This document shows positions 53,093-63,994 of a stretch of 64,000 nucleotides of DNA, one piece after another (position 1 is the first letter of the stretch; every line of letters begins with the position of its first letter). A program made the translations under genes and the position numbers. Source of the stretch: Pleodorina starrii (taxonomy: Eukaryota > Chlorophyta > Chlorophyceae > Chlamydomonadales > Volvocaceae); assembly GCA_030267565.1 (NCBI GenBank), contig BRXU01000033.1, positions 1 to 64,000 on the forward strand, written 5' to 3'. Under the pieces are notes generated by a model. The model ran no database searches. It was not told where the DNA came from and worked only from the letters and a program-made list of their open reading frames with translations.

Positions 53093-56000
53093 ATGGCGCC
53101 AGGCAGCAGGTAACCGGATCAGAAGTTCGGACTTTGGGGTGTTACCGGCGATGCTGTTTTGCGCCTTTGCCTTTGCATGCATGCTTTGCATAGACCTGAC
53201 CTTATCTTGTGCTGAAACTCCCTAAACCAAATCATCAGGCGGGCAGCCACGGGCGCGGCAAAGGTGGCGGAGGTGGTCGTGGCGGACTGTCATCCGCCAT
53301 GAGGGGCCAGGGCAGTCAGCAGCAACAGCCTTCCCCAGCGCGGTAGGGCACCTTTCAGGGGCTTGGTTTGGGTTCTTGAGGTGGTCTGCGGGAAGTAAGG
53401 ATATGGCGCACTGGCGCCTTTGCTGTGGGGTAACGTGGGTGGCGGGTGTAACGGGTACGAGCCCCCACTTGACCAGAATATTTTGTATTTACGTGGGTTT
53501 TCTGGATGGCTATGCTGAGGTGTCCGTGATACGATTATTTTTTGCTTGTTGTTCGCTGTTATTAGCTGATGAACGCTGTGCAGCAGGTGTCGCGGCCGAT
53601 TTGTGCCCGCCCTCAACCTGCTAGGCCCCTTTTACAATCACCAGCCCCTCCACATGCGCGCAGGCAGGCATTCGGGAATGCTGCCGTCATTCCGACTGCC
53701 GCTGCGGCACCGACAGCAGCAGACAGCAGCGGCGGAGCCAGCGGCGGCGGCGGCGGAGGTGGAGGCGCCACCAGCGGCACGGCACGCAGCACCGCTGCGG
53801 CTGGCGGAGGCGGCATCGGCGGCCGCGGCGGAGGAGCCGCGAATGCTAATCACCTGCTGAATTTCCAGTACGAGTCGGCGGCTGCTCGGGCCGCAGGCGG
53901 CAGAGTGAGTTGAGGGAGCTTGGGCGCCATCACCCCTTACGACCCAAATCTTCCCTTTACCCGCTTTCACCCATTGCGCTTTTTAGCCAATATGTACCGT
54001 CGGCGCTGATGATGCCGCGGCAGTCGGCTCCCGTCGGAGCGCCCCAGCCCGCCGCTGTTGGTCCTGCCGGCGCTGGCTGTTGCTGTCGGTGTGACCCTGC
54101 CCCGCGTTCGCCGTCGCCGGGGGCGACAGCAATGTCGCCACACCGTCGTTTCAATCGTTGCCGTATTGATTTTCACTCGTTTTGGCTCGGCGGCGGGCGG
54201 CTGCATCGCCTGCGGCAGCGGCGGCGGGGCCGGCACGACAGCGGGGGCGGCCCGCCTCCGAAGCCCAACCTCCTAACAAAGCTGCGTCTGCCCCCACGCC
54301 GTGACGCTTTCCAGGGCGGCAGCCGGGGCGGAGGCAGGCCCGGTGGCGGTTCGCGGGGAGCCGGAGGCGCCGTCGCCGCGGCTCGGGGGCGCTACTCGAG
54401 CTCCAAGCCGCAAAAGTACGACAAGAACAAATTCCTGCAGGTACGGATGGTGATGGCGGCGGGCGCCCCGCAGTGTAGCCTCCTCCTCCGTCGTGCATTT
54501 GCTGTGCTTTGCGATTTCCGTTGACCTTCATGACGGTGGACATGCCGCGCCCGTCCTCCTGTTCTGCACAGGCCAACTTCCGCTTCCTGGTCTCCGGTGA
54601 GTGCAATTGAGCTGAACTGGGCTGAGCGGCTGGGGTGGCGAAGGCTCATTGGCTATGGCGCTGGAACTAAGCATCAGCGGATTCAGCTCAATTGGGGGAG
54701 GAGTTGCCCTTGCACATGAGCGAATTTAGCTGAGAAAGGACAATATATAAGTCAATAAAGCAGCTTGTTCATCAGCGGATTTAGCTCAGTTGGGAGAGCG
54801 CTAGACTGAAGATCTAGAGGTCGCTAGTTCGATCCTGGCAATTCGCAGGCTGATGCCAGCCTTCCGGAGGAAGGAAACGTCTGCATATTTTTGCGAAGAG
54901 CTACTTTGTGGGAACTTGCCCAAATAAAGGAATCCTGGCATGCGTGGCCTCCTGATCCGCAGACGCGGTGGACGTGTCCGCCTACGAGGCTGACGCGGAT
55001 AAGATGTTCGACTGGGATGACGTGCTGCAGGTGAGTGGCGGGACGGGGAGGGGCGTAGGAGACGGAGGTGATGCCCCTGATGCGTGCCGGGGCCATGACA
55101 AGAGGCACTCGGGCCTAAAGAGAAGGGAAAAGGGCCGGAAGATGCGGTAGGATGGAACCTGATGTTGCGCTCCGCCCGTTTGTACCGTATGCGGGGCACA
55201 ATAGCTGATACCGTATCCTCCTGGTCTAAGTCCTGGCCACTTCGTTTCTGCCCTGTATCCTGTCCGCCTCGCTGACTAAACGGAACCTCGCCCTGGATGC
55301 TCGCCGCACTCTCGCGCTGACCCATGGGTCTGTTCAGGTGGAGATGGCCACCGCGGCCCCCATCCAGTGCCCCATCTCGCTGGACAGCCCGCCGCTGTGC
55401 CCGCAGGTGGGGGCGGGGCAGGCAATACCCTCATGAGGGGTTTGCGGTTGTGTTGGGGGCATGCCGTTTTTTGGGGGTCGCCATTCTCCTTGCCTCGACA
55501 CCAGGGAGCGGATGCGTGAGCGGAGGCAACAGCGGGCCCAATCCCGGGCGCACGCGGTCCGTTGTAAGCGCCCTAGTCGACTGGCACTGCGACGTGTGCC
55601 CTGTGTGCATCCTGGTGCATCGATCTCTCCTCACAAACGCCTGGTGCCCTTGCCACCGCGTCACCTTGTCGCAGATCACCCCCTGCGGCCACGTCTTCTC
55701 CTTCCCCGCCATCATGCACCACCTGATAAACCACGGCGGGGAGCAGCTCAGGTACGGCAGGACAGCGCGCGGTACGGCAGCTGACAAGCTGCGGCATGCG
55801 TGGAACCGGGACTGGCCAGGGCAGGGCTGGGCTTGGCTGGACAAGCGCGGCGTGCCGTGCTTGCTGCTCCTGCTTGCTGCTCCTGCTCCCCAGCAGACGC
55901 ACCTGCCAGCAACCCAACGTCGCCTCCGTGGCGCCGCTGCGGTTTCGTCCTTATTACCCCGACCCGACCGCGCACTGAAAAGTGGCCCGGCCTCCCTCGT

Positions 56001-58999
56001 CCTGCTGCTGTCCGCTCCCGCCAATCCTTTGGTGGTGGTTCACCCAGGCGCTCCGCGCCTTGCCCGCTGTGCTTCGCGCCGGTGGTGGCGCGGGAGCTGC
56101 GCTTGGTGCGTGTACGGCGTGTCGTACAACCTCGCGCTGGTGACCAGCTCACTCTGGCGCTGATCCGCCGGACACGCACCAGCATCATACCCCAGCCCGT
56201 GGACCCGGCGGCAGCGGCAGCCGCCGCCGCCGCGGAGGCAGGAGCGGCCGCCGCCGCCGCCGTTGGCGGCGGCGGCGGCGGACAGCCGGCGTCGCTGTTT
56301 GACCGGAACCCCTTCGCCAAGTTTGTGGTGGGCGGGGATGCCAGCGAGCTGTGGCGCGCCGCGGCGGAGCAACTGGCGGCGTGCGCAATGGAGGTAGGGC
56401 AGCTGTGTAGCCAGGACTGCGCTTGGGCCGGGCCGGGCTGACGAGGGTCTTGAGAGTTTGCTGGCGCGTGTGTGTCTCACTCCGGGCGGCCGCCTTTCGT
56501 ACGTTTGGGCTCAAGCATGGCAAAGAGCATTCGAAAGACGATCTGGTGGGACTTCCTTTGGGACATGATAGTGGATTTGGGTCAAGTCCAAACGCGTGAT
56601 GAGGCTCTTGCTGCCCCTTCCTGCCCTCCATCCCACGTCCCCACCCGCCAGTTGGTCGCCGAGGGCGGCGTGGACGCCGCTCTTGAGGCGCCGTACGTGT
56701 ACGGCGCTCTGGACCAACTCGCCGCCCGCGCCCGGCGCTGGGCCGAGCACCGGGCCGAGTGCCTGGCGGCGCGCGGGCTGCTGGCGGCCAGGGAGGGCCC
56801 GGCGGCGGCGCCGGAGGCGCTCGGCGCGGCGGCGGAAGCGGCGGTCAGAAAGGTGGGTGCGTGTGGGCGCTGCGCTGCAAGCGGGGGCACGCGTAGGTGG
56901 CCGCGTGGCGTCAACGGCAGGGTTTTAGGGTTTCAGGGTCGGAGACCACACGCGCACGAGGCGCGGGGTGGAGGCCATCTGTCATTGCCACAGGAGCAGG
57001 ACCAGGGCCAGGAGCTGGCTCTTGCAAGAGGCGAACGGCAGGGCAGGGCCCATAAGAAACCTTCATGATGATGTGAACAGTGGAGCGAAGAGGGGCTGGG
57101 CCATTGTACCGTACCTCGCGAGCGGAGTGCTGCCTGGCGCGCAGCGCCGCCGCTGGCCGGCCCGCGAGACACTGCATCCTGCTGCTCCCCCGATGTGATG
57201 TGATGTGATGTTGTGCGATGCCGCAGATGTTTACGGCCGCCGTGTCCGACGTCACGGCGGCACAGGAGGCCGCCTCGCAGCGCGCGGCGCTGGACCAGGC
57301 GTTCCCCTCGCTGGCGGCACGGCCGCCGCCGGTGGCGACGCCGTCGGCGGCTGGGAGCTGTGGCGTCTCAGGCGATGCGGCGTCGGCCACGAGCCCTCGT
57401 GGCGCCGTCGGCAAGCGCAAATCACACTCTGGTGGGGGCGGTGCGGCTGCCGCCGGCAGCATTGCAGCGGCGGCGCCGCCACCGCCCGCACCGGCCGTCG
57501 AGGCGGCGCCGGCGGAGCCGGCGCGGCCGCCGCCGGCGGCGGCGGAGTCTCAGCTGTCTTTCGATGCGGTCTTCTCGGAGGACGAGGCAGACGATCAGAC
57601 GCGGCGCAACAGCAGCGGCGGCGAGGGTGCCGCTGCCGCCGCCGCTGCCGCCGCTGCCGCCGGGGAGCAGGCCGTGGGCTTGGGCCCTCCGCCGGATCTG
57701 CTGCATGCTGCGCCGCCCAGCAGCAGCCCACCGATAGCCAGCGCCGCGTGCGACCTGGCGGCGGCTTGCGGGCCCGGCGGCGGCGGCGGCGGCCCGTCCC
57801 CGCCCTCCGCCGGCGTCGAGCTGCTGGGCACGTCTCCCACCACTACGCGGCTCAACACGCCGGGGATGCAGGGCGAGTTCTACACCTACCAGGCAGCGGA
57901 TGGCAGCTGGGTGTTCCTGAACCCTGTAAACCTGAGGTGCCTGCTGCACGCGTACGGCTCGTACGATTCCTGCCCGCCCGTCATCACGGCCCGGCTGCTC
58001 GAGTTGGAGGACGTGGTGCAGGCGGAGGCGGTTCGCCGCCGCTGGCGCTTCCTGTCGCATCTGCCGCTGGCAGGGGCCTTCAAGCTGTGCGAGGTTGCGA
58101 TGGCGGAGCTGGTGCCGCCGGAGTCGCTGGCGCCCTTCGCCGACGAGCTGGCGGCACGGGAGAAGCGGCGGCGGCGGCAGCGCGCCGATGAGCGGCGGCA
58201 GGCGGCGGCGGACGCCGCGGCGGCGGCGCGCGCGGCAGCGGCGCGGCTGGGCCCAAGCGCGGAGGAGCTGCAGGCGATGCCGTCGCTGAGCCAGGCGGTG
58301 GGTGGCGGCGGCGCCGCTGTGGTGGGGTTGGCTGGCAGCGCGGCGGCGGGGGCGGGGGCTGCGGGGGGCAGTGGGCTCATGGCCGCCGCGAGCGCCGCGG
58401 CGGCGGCGCTGGCGCGGGAGATGCAGCTGTCGCCGTCGGAGGTTGCGGAGAGCATCGCTCTGCAGGCCTCCCTGGAGGAAGCGGCGGCTGCCGCCGCTGC
58501 CGGGGCGTCCCCGGGTCCGCCCGGTGGCAGCGGCGGCGCCGGTGTGTCGTTCGCGCACATCACCAAGATGGGCTTCGCCGCCACCGGACCGGCGCTGGGC
58601 AGCAGCCCGCCACTAGGCAGCATTGCGGCGGCGGCGGCGGCGCCGCCGCCGCCGCCGACAGGCGCCTGGGGCGCCCGGGCCTCCACCTCCGTTGTTGGTG
58701 GCGGCTCCGGAACCTCCAGTGCTGGGGCGCCCGCCCCTGCAAGCCCGTGGGGCGGCGGCGCCGGCGGCGCCGCCGTATCGCTCGCCGCCGGCGGAGCCGG
58801 GGGCCCGTGGGGAGGTGGTAAGGGCGGAGCTGCCATCAAAGCCGCCGCCGCCTCTGGCGCCGGGGGCTCGGCCAAGACCGCCGGCGCTGCAGTGGAGGGC
58901 GCGAGCGAGGGAGGCAGCGGTGCAGGTAGCGCCGCTAAGAAGGGCAAGTCGGGCAAGGGCACGCTGCTATTTAGCACCGGCAATCAGCGCAAGTACTGA
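53093..58999 (+). CDS. RNF10: RNF10-like protein with degenerate RING
   Basis: Exons in phase from 53587: 53587-53904, 54024-54440, 54572-54596, 54963-55030, 55338-55406, 55675-55751, 56048-56393, 56652-56852, 57227-58999 (1,098 codons with stop). Upstream exons 53093-53109 (ATG, MAPGSSHGRGKGGGG) and 53247-53342 fit each other, but the next junction is out of phase, so a small exon is probably missed. Family landmarks: NHLLNFQYE; KYDKNKFLQANFRFLVSD; MFDWDDVLQVEMATAAPIQC; a RING of CPIS, TPCGHVFSF, CPLC; FYTYQAADGSWVFLNPVNL; RRWRFLSHLPLAGAFKLCEV; a basic helix; and a final LFSTGNQRKY like plant members. RNF10 is a RING-type E3 ubiquitin ligase known in animals for ubiquitinating 40S ribosomal proteins. 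Here three ring ligands are replaced (CPIS, FSF, PAI), so ligase activity is doubtful. The C-terminal half has long Ala/Gly/Pro inserts. A tRNA-Phe gene lies in the intron 54597-54962. Confidence 0.9.
54677..54735 (+). pseudogene. Two degenerate tRNA-Phe 5' fragments
   Basis: GCGGATTCAGCTCAATTGGG at 54677 and GCGAATTTAGCTGAG at about 54720 resemble the first 15-25 bases of the intact tRNA-Phe at 54775, on the same strand and spaced 43-55 bases apart. They lack the rest of the tRNA. Confidence 0.6.
54775..54847 (+). tRNA. tRNA-Phe (GAA)
   Basis: 73 nt, no intron. GCGGATT/AATTCGC acceptor stem with A discriminator, GCTC/GAGC D stem, CTAGA/TCTAG anticodon stem with loop CTGAAGA (anticodon GAA), and TTCGATC T loop. 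Lies within an intron of the RNF10-like gene, same strand. Confidence 0.95.
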
Positions 59000-60940
59000 T
59001 TGAAGGGCGCCAAGGCTGTCTGGCTGCGAAGGCGCCGGCGGACGTCCATGTGGGTGAGCACACGATGCCGGCGCCCGAGGACGCCGAGCAGGTGGGCATC
59101 GTGGGGTTATGTTTTCGGGTTGGCGGCTACCGCTGTTTGGGGGAGACGAGGGGAGGGGAGGGGTGGCACACGAGGAGCGTTGACGGCAGGGAGGGGTGCG
59201 GGCTCTGGGAATATTGCAACGCGGACCGACGTAACCGTAGCGGGCGCCAGGCATCAATCGATTGACCTCTAGGCTCCGTTGGACGGAACCGAGTGCGTCG
59301 GTCGCCGGCACGAGGTACCTCAGGAAGAGGCGTCGGAGGCCTGTTGGAAGGCCGGGTGGGAGCAGGCGGGCTCGAGCGGGCGGGTTTGCGTCGGGGTGCT
59401 TGGGCTTGAGATTACTTCACTTTTCGGACCGGTGGGGCCCTTCGTGGGTTTTCCCACGGATGGGCGGAAACCCGTTGGGCGCACGATAGTTTTTGGGATT
59501 CATGGGATGATGGTGCAGCGGACTGGAGACCTGGCCAAGCCATTGTACAACGTTGTCTGTTCCTTGTTGACGCGCGCTACTGCGCTGCCCCTGCACATAT
59601 TACCATGGGCGTCTCAAAAGTTGCCCATTGGCTTGCTGTGTTAGCTTAGCAAAGCGGCGTAGAAGCTTCTTCCGAGTTGTGGGAGTGGCGCTTCTGCCGC
59701 GGCACCGAGCCTGCCGTTACTGCTGGGGCTGGTGGCGCCGCATTGGGCCTTGAATGACGACACTTGGAAGACCGCATTGCACAAGGGGCGCGGCTACCGT
59801 CGATGTTTTGCTGCACGCGAAGCGTAGGGGATGTCCCCCGGGCCCGTCGAGCTCATCCGGCCATCCCCCGGCGAGGTGAGCATGGGGGCGCGTGTTTCGA
59901 CGGCGGTTTGGCGCACGGAGGGGCGGCGGTGGCCCAAATGTCGTCGCTGCCAGCTGCACCCGGCGCAGCCTTTTCGGAGCCGCGGGCCTCGAGAGCCGCG
60001 CCCTGCGTGCATTAACTGAAGCTCGCCACTGTCATGGCAGCTAGTAGTGACTGCTGGCTGGTAATGCGGTCATGTACTGCCGTGTACAGTGAAGCTGGGC
60101 CGAATCTTGGATTCGCCCCCCAGCCGTGCGGTGCCGAGACCACATCGTCCTGACACCCCAACCCGTTGGGGGGCACTTCGCCGCATTCAAGACGTCCAAG
60201 CACACAGCTGGTAGCGTTATGTTTCTCAAGTCCGCGCGCGGGACGATTGTCGTTTCCAAGCTGCGCCTTCCAGGGTATCGGACCGCACCAGGGTGGTGGA
60301 GGGAAACACTCGCATGCGTAACAACCATTATTCCGCCGGCACAGCATCTGGGGATCCATGCACAACACCAAGTGCGCTCTGTTCGCACAAGACCCAGATG
60401 GTCCGGCGAGTCGACCCACTCAACGCACATCGCGACACTCATGGACAGGAGGCGCCGCGGTTCATATGTGTGAACGTTAAACGCCAGCGACAGCTCAACA
60501 AGCCAGACCCACTTTTTCCCAACAAGCCAGACCCACTTTTCCGAACGCACGGGTCGTACCCAAGCTTTTCAGCAGCAGCGCTCGCAGCCTGCCGTCCGCG
60601 AATTAAAAACATCTTCACGCCAAACCACGAACGTGGTGCCGCACGAATTCCCTTCGCTTCCAGCCAAACGCGCATCCATCCCTTGCTGCGCGCGGACTCA
60701 GTTCAGCCTGCAGATAGTACCCGCTACATGCCGTCAGCCATGCTCGGCAAAGGAGCCAGCACAGCTTGAGCACGACCTACTTGAACCCAGGCCGTCCCAC
60801 CTCAGCCAACCCATCTCTCGGGGATGTGACCCCTGGGTCGGCGTTCCGATCTATGCATGCGCTACCGACCTTTCCAGCTCCCAACAAAGCCCCGACATAT
60901 AGACGATGGCCCGCGCAGGGCTAACAGCCGGTGTGTACAA
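59000..60940. other. Convergent intergenic region
   Basis: Lies between RNF10 and CLPT 3' ends. It holds both 3' flanks and a 22-24-bp tandem pair (AACAAGCCAGACCCACTTTT, 60496-60542). Overlapping frames (for example 60041-60550 minus, 169 aa) lack domains or codon bias. No gene called. Confidence 0.5.
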
Positions 60941-61699
60941 TCAGAGGAACGACACATCATCCTCCGACTTAAGTGGCCCCCGCTCCCCCGCCTCCTCCGG
61001 CTTCTCGTCGGGCAGCAGGTACCGCCGCCCCGCCTGCTTCTCCACCGCCTTGCGTACGCGCTCGAAGCTGAGGTTGAGGTCTGGGAAGAGGCCCTCCAGC
61101 ACGCCGCCGGCCGCAAGGGCCATCAGGATGTCCTCCGAATACATTTTGTCCTTCCCGTGCCACGCTGCGAAGTCCGAGGCCGCCGTGACCACCTTGAACG
61201 CGCGATCGGCGAACGATATCTCGGTGCTAAAGCCGCGGGGCTGCAGGCCGTCGCAGACGTGCAGAGCCCACAGCACCTCATGCCAGGCGCCATACAGGTC
61301 CTCAAGCCCAAGCTTCTTGAGGATCTGCGCTGCGGTGCTGCTTTCAAACTTGAGAATGCCCATCAAGACCATCCAGGAGTGCACCTCGTAGGTCTCCGAC
61401 GCGCGCGCGAAGTTGATGGCATAGCGAATAATAGCGTCGGCCGCGTCGCTCACACCGACGTCATCGTCCACGTCCGCAACAACTGCTGCTGCGGCTGCTC
61501 TGTTGGCCATCCGGTCACAGCGACGATCCTGGCTCCTTCGCGCTCCAAGAACTGTTCGCTCCGCATGACAGAGGTCCTGGCCACTCGGAGCGCTGGGGCT
61601 ACAGGTGCGCGTCGTGGCCACCGTTGGGCATCGGCATACGCTAGCTACACCGCGGGCGCTCGGTCTTGCCCCGGCCAATCGCGGGGCAAGGGCTTGCAT
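60941..61699 (-). CDS. CLPT: CLPT-type accessory protein of the plastid Clp protease (Clp N-domain)
   Basis: Single open frame of 252 residues from the ATG at 61699. Residues 1 to about 75 are Arg/Ala/Ser/Cys-rich and fit a plastid transit peptide (MQALAPRLAGARPSARG). The mature part is a Clp N-domain with its two helical repeats: IIRYAINFARASETYEVHSW, LMGILKFESSTAAQILKKLG, then FADRAFKVVTAASDFAAWHG, MYSEDILMALAAGGVLEGLF. It lacks the ATPase modules of ClpC. Small Clp-N proteins (CLPT) in plants and green algae bind the ClpP/R core ring and support its assembly or its docking with ClpC. An in-frame upstream ATG (61882) exists but would spoil the transit peptide. Divergent from the PDAP1-like gene across 289 bp. 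Confidence 0.88.
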   Translation of the reverse strand: MQALAPRLAGARPSARGVASVCRCPTVATTRTCSPSAPSGQDLCHAERTVLGARRSQDRRCDRMANRAAAAAVVADVDDDVGVSDAADAIIRYAINFARASETYEVHSWMVLMGILKFESSTAAQILKKLGLEDLYGAWHEVLWALHVCDGLQPRGFSTEISFADRAFKVVTAASDFAAWHGKDKMYSEDILMALAAGGVLEGLFPDLNLSFERVRKAVEKQAGRRYLLPDEKPEEAGERGPLKSEDDVSFL

Positions 61700-61988
61700 G
61701 GTCGGAGAACGGAGAACCACGATCAATGGCAACGCACAAATTAGGGCAGCTGGAGTGTTCAACCTGTGGCGTACCCAACAGTTATAATCTTGCACGGCTG
61801 CTCGCCAAGTGCCCCAAACAATCTTGAAGGTTGGAGCCGGCGCCGTATACTCGTTCCGGTGTTTTTGACAAGGGGTTCCCACAAGTACATTGCCATTTAT
61901 ATGTAACCAGACGGCCTACTTCTACATAAGTAAAGGACCAGAGACGTAATCGTTTCGGAGGACCTCTCCAGCTTTTTCATATAACACA
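61700..61988. promoter_or_regulatory. Short bidirectional promoter, CLPT/PDAP1-like
   Basis: 289 bp between diverging ATGs, AT-rich toward the PDAP1 side (TTTATATG at 61895, TTTTTCATATAAC just before the PDAP1 ATG). Both promoters must lie here. Confidence 0.6.
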
Positions 61989-63818
61989 ATGGGCAAGTCT
62001 CGAGGCGGCAAGTACCACCACGCTAAGAAGGGCCCCCGAAAAGGACCTGCTGAGGAAGAAGGCTCTGATGAGGAGGAGTTTGAGCCCCAGCAGCGCGGTC
62101 TAGGTGCGTCCAGATCGCGGTGCGGGCCAACCTTGCGGGAGGACATCCTGCGCAATGGATATGCCGTGGAGATAGTTAACAGTATCGTGCTGCAATCATG
62201 CGCTCGCCGGTTGGCATGCAAAGTTACAAGCGCGCCCTCTTCTGACGTCTTCCGGCGAGGAAAGGGCTCTAGGCCCACCTTCGTTTCCAAGCACAGACAC
62301 GATGTGAAATCCACGCCCGATACAGCTCATGTCACGTAATCCTGCAGGTGCCCAACGTGCCAACGTCGGTATGCTTCCTCCCAGCGACAGCGAGGACGAG
62401 GAGGGGGAGGCGCCCGCTAGCAAGGGTGAGGCGTCCACATCGCAGCCCAGCGGCGGCCAAAACAAGAACGCAGGCCAACTGCCGCCCAGCGGCAGCGACG
62501 ATGATGATGACGATAGCAGCAGCGACGACGACCCGACCCCCGAGTACTTGCGTACGGCACCAACTGCGCGCAAGAAGTGAGTGTATGGAGCGAGAGCCCA
62601 GCCTTGGGTCGCTGTGTTCATGTGGTGTACGTACTGCATCCCGCATTGCTTGGCGGTGCAGAGTGTTGGACTGCGGAAATCATCCACGGTACTGCCCATG
62701 CAAAAGGATACCACCCAGTGGCGGCCGTCTCGCCTGCATCTGCAAAAGAGTTTTCCGCCGAGGATGGTTTCGACAAAACCACATTGCCTATCGTGGCCAT
62801 TGCGGGCGCGCGTGCTGCGGGAGCCGATCGCCAAACCTGGAAGGTGCATGCGCTGTGCCGGGCGTCAGCATGCTGCGGCAGCAACACAGCCCTTGGTCCT
62901 CTCTGGGCGAAGGCGACTCAGTGAATGTGAGGAAAGCCTCGATACCGTAGTTCAACGCGCCGCTTGCATGGAAAGGGGTCCCCAAGAATGGCAACGGGGC
63001 CAAAAGGCTGCTGCCCTCCAACAACAGAGTCTTCAGTACTGTGCTGCGACCCGCGGGCGTGCGGAGCTTTTTTTGCCATCGCATAAGCTGCCCTTTTAAC
63101 GTCTCGTTACCAAAGCGCATTTCGTTTTTCCGCTTACACGGCTCTTTACTTCCATGCGCACCGTCAGAACTATGCCTCTATGCGAAGTCATCAGCTGGCA
63201 TAGCACATTTGCCCCTCCTGACTTGCTGGCTTACGCTGCAGGGAGCCGGTGGTAGAGCCGCGGTCTGAGGAGCAGGTGCGCAAGGACCTGGAGCGCCTGG
63301 AGCTCATCCGCAAAAAACGGTGAGCAGGAGTGCGGTCAGCGGCTGTGCAGGAGTGGGCCAGGATGGCTGAGAGGACCTGGTGGGAATACACCGTAAGGGC
63401 TGGTGCCGGGCAAGGGGTTGGCCTTCAGGTTTATGACCAAATGCTGTGTCACCGTATCGCCGTGGCCTGCGCCTGGCAGCATCACAGGTTGCTGGGCCAT
63501 TGACAATGTCCGTACTCGTTTTGTGATATAATTGTCTGCCTGCTCCTCCCGTGCCCGCGCAGCGAGGAGGACCGCCTGAAGCGGATAGCGACGGAGGGCT
63601 GGGACCGCTTCGCGCCCGTTTCGGAAACGAACAAGCCGTAAGTACCTAAATCATGTCTGCTGCGAAGGAGACGTTGGCAGGCTGTCGTTGCACATCTAAA
63701 GCGTGTGCTCTTTTGCTGGCTGTCGCTGTCCAGCCGTACTAAGCGGGCTGTCGTTGTTTTTGTCCCCAACAGGCCGGGCCACGTCCCGTCCGACCACCCG
63801 TCGGCCAAGAAGGAGTGA
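61989..63818 (+). CDS. PDAP1: PDAP1/HASPP28-like acidic phosphoprotein
   Basis: Five exons in phase: 61989-62103, 62348-62576, 63242-63319, 63563-63637, 63773-63818; 180 residues. Starts MGKSRGGKYHHAKKGPRKG, the basic Gly/Lys start of the family, then acidic Ser-rich segments (EEEGSDEEEFEP, SDSEDEEGEAP, SDDDDDDSSSDDD) that suit casein kinase 2 phosphorylation. The C-terminal helix QVRKDLERLELIRKKREEDR matches the best-conserved block of PDAP1 (28-kDa heat- and acid-stable phosphoprotein). The usual middle motif around IENPN is not evident, and the acidic part is expanded. The family is linked to translation or RNA metabolism; its precise role is uncertain. Reading through exon 2 gives a stop that mimics a 3' end, but the AAGAA-GTGAGT donor and exon 3 phase favour splicing. 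Confidence 0.8.
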
Positions 63819-63989
63819 ACGGAGCGGCATATTCGCGTGCGCATCGGCCGCGATTTGACTGGAGGGTCTCTGGCCGACCCTGCAGCCGGTCGCGTGGGTG
63901 GCTTAGGCCGTGTGAGGTTTGCTGCTGGGATGCCGTGTGTGGGCGTTTTGGGCCTCCTTGCACACGCGGGTGGCTATTCATACTTGACT

Positions 63990-63994
63990 TGTAA
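63990..63994 (+). terminator. TGTAA poly(A) signal of the PDAP1-like gene
   Basis: TGTAA 171 bases after the stop, the typical volvocine-alga polyadenylation signal and spacing. Confidence 0.7.

Noticed and set aside
57252..58983. Long minus-strand frames of 365-378 aa opposite the last RNF10 exon
   Set aside because: Mirror of GC-rich alanine/glycine codons; the plus strand carries conserved RNF10 blocks.
60041..60550. 169-aa minus-strand frame between RNF10 and CLPT
   Set aside because: No recognisable domain, overlaps equally open frames on the other strand, and includes a tandem repeat.
62348..62580. Stop at 62578-62580 as the end of the PDAP1-like gene
   Set aside because: The TGA is part of a GTGAGT donor; exons 3-5 continue in phase with the conserved C-terminal helix and are followed by a TGTAA signal.
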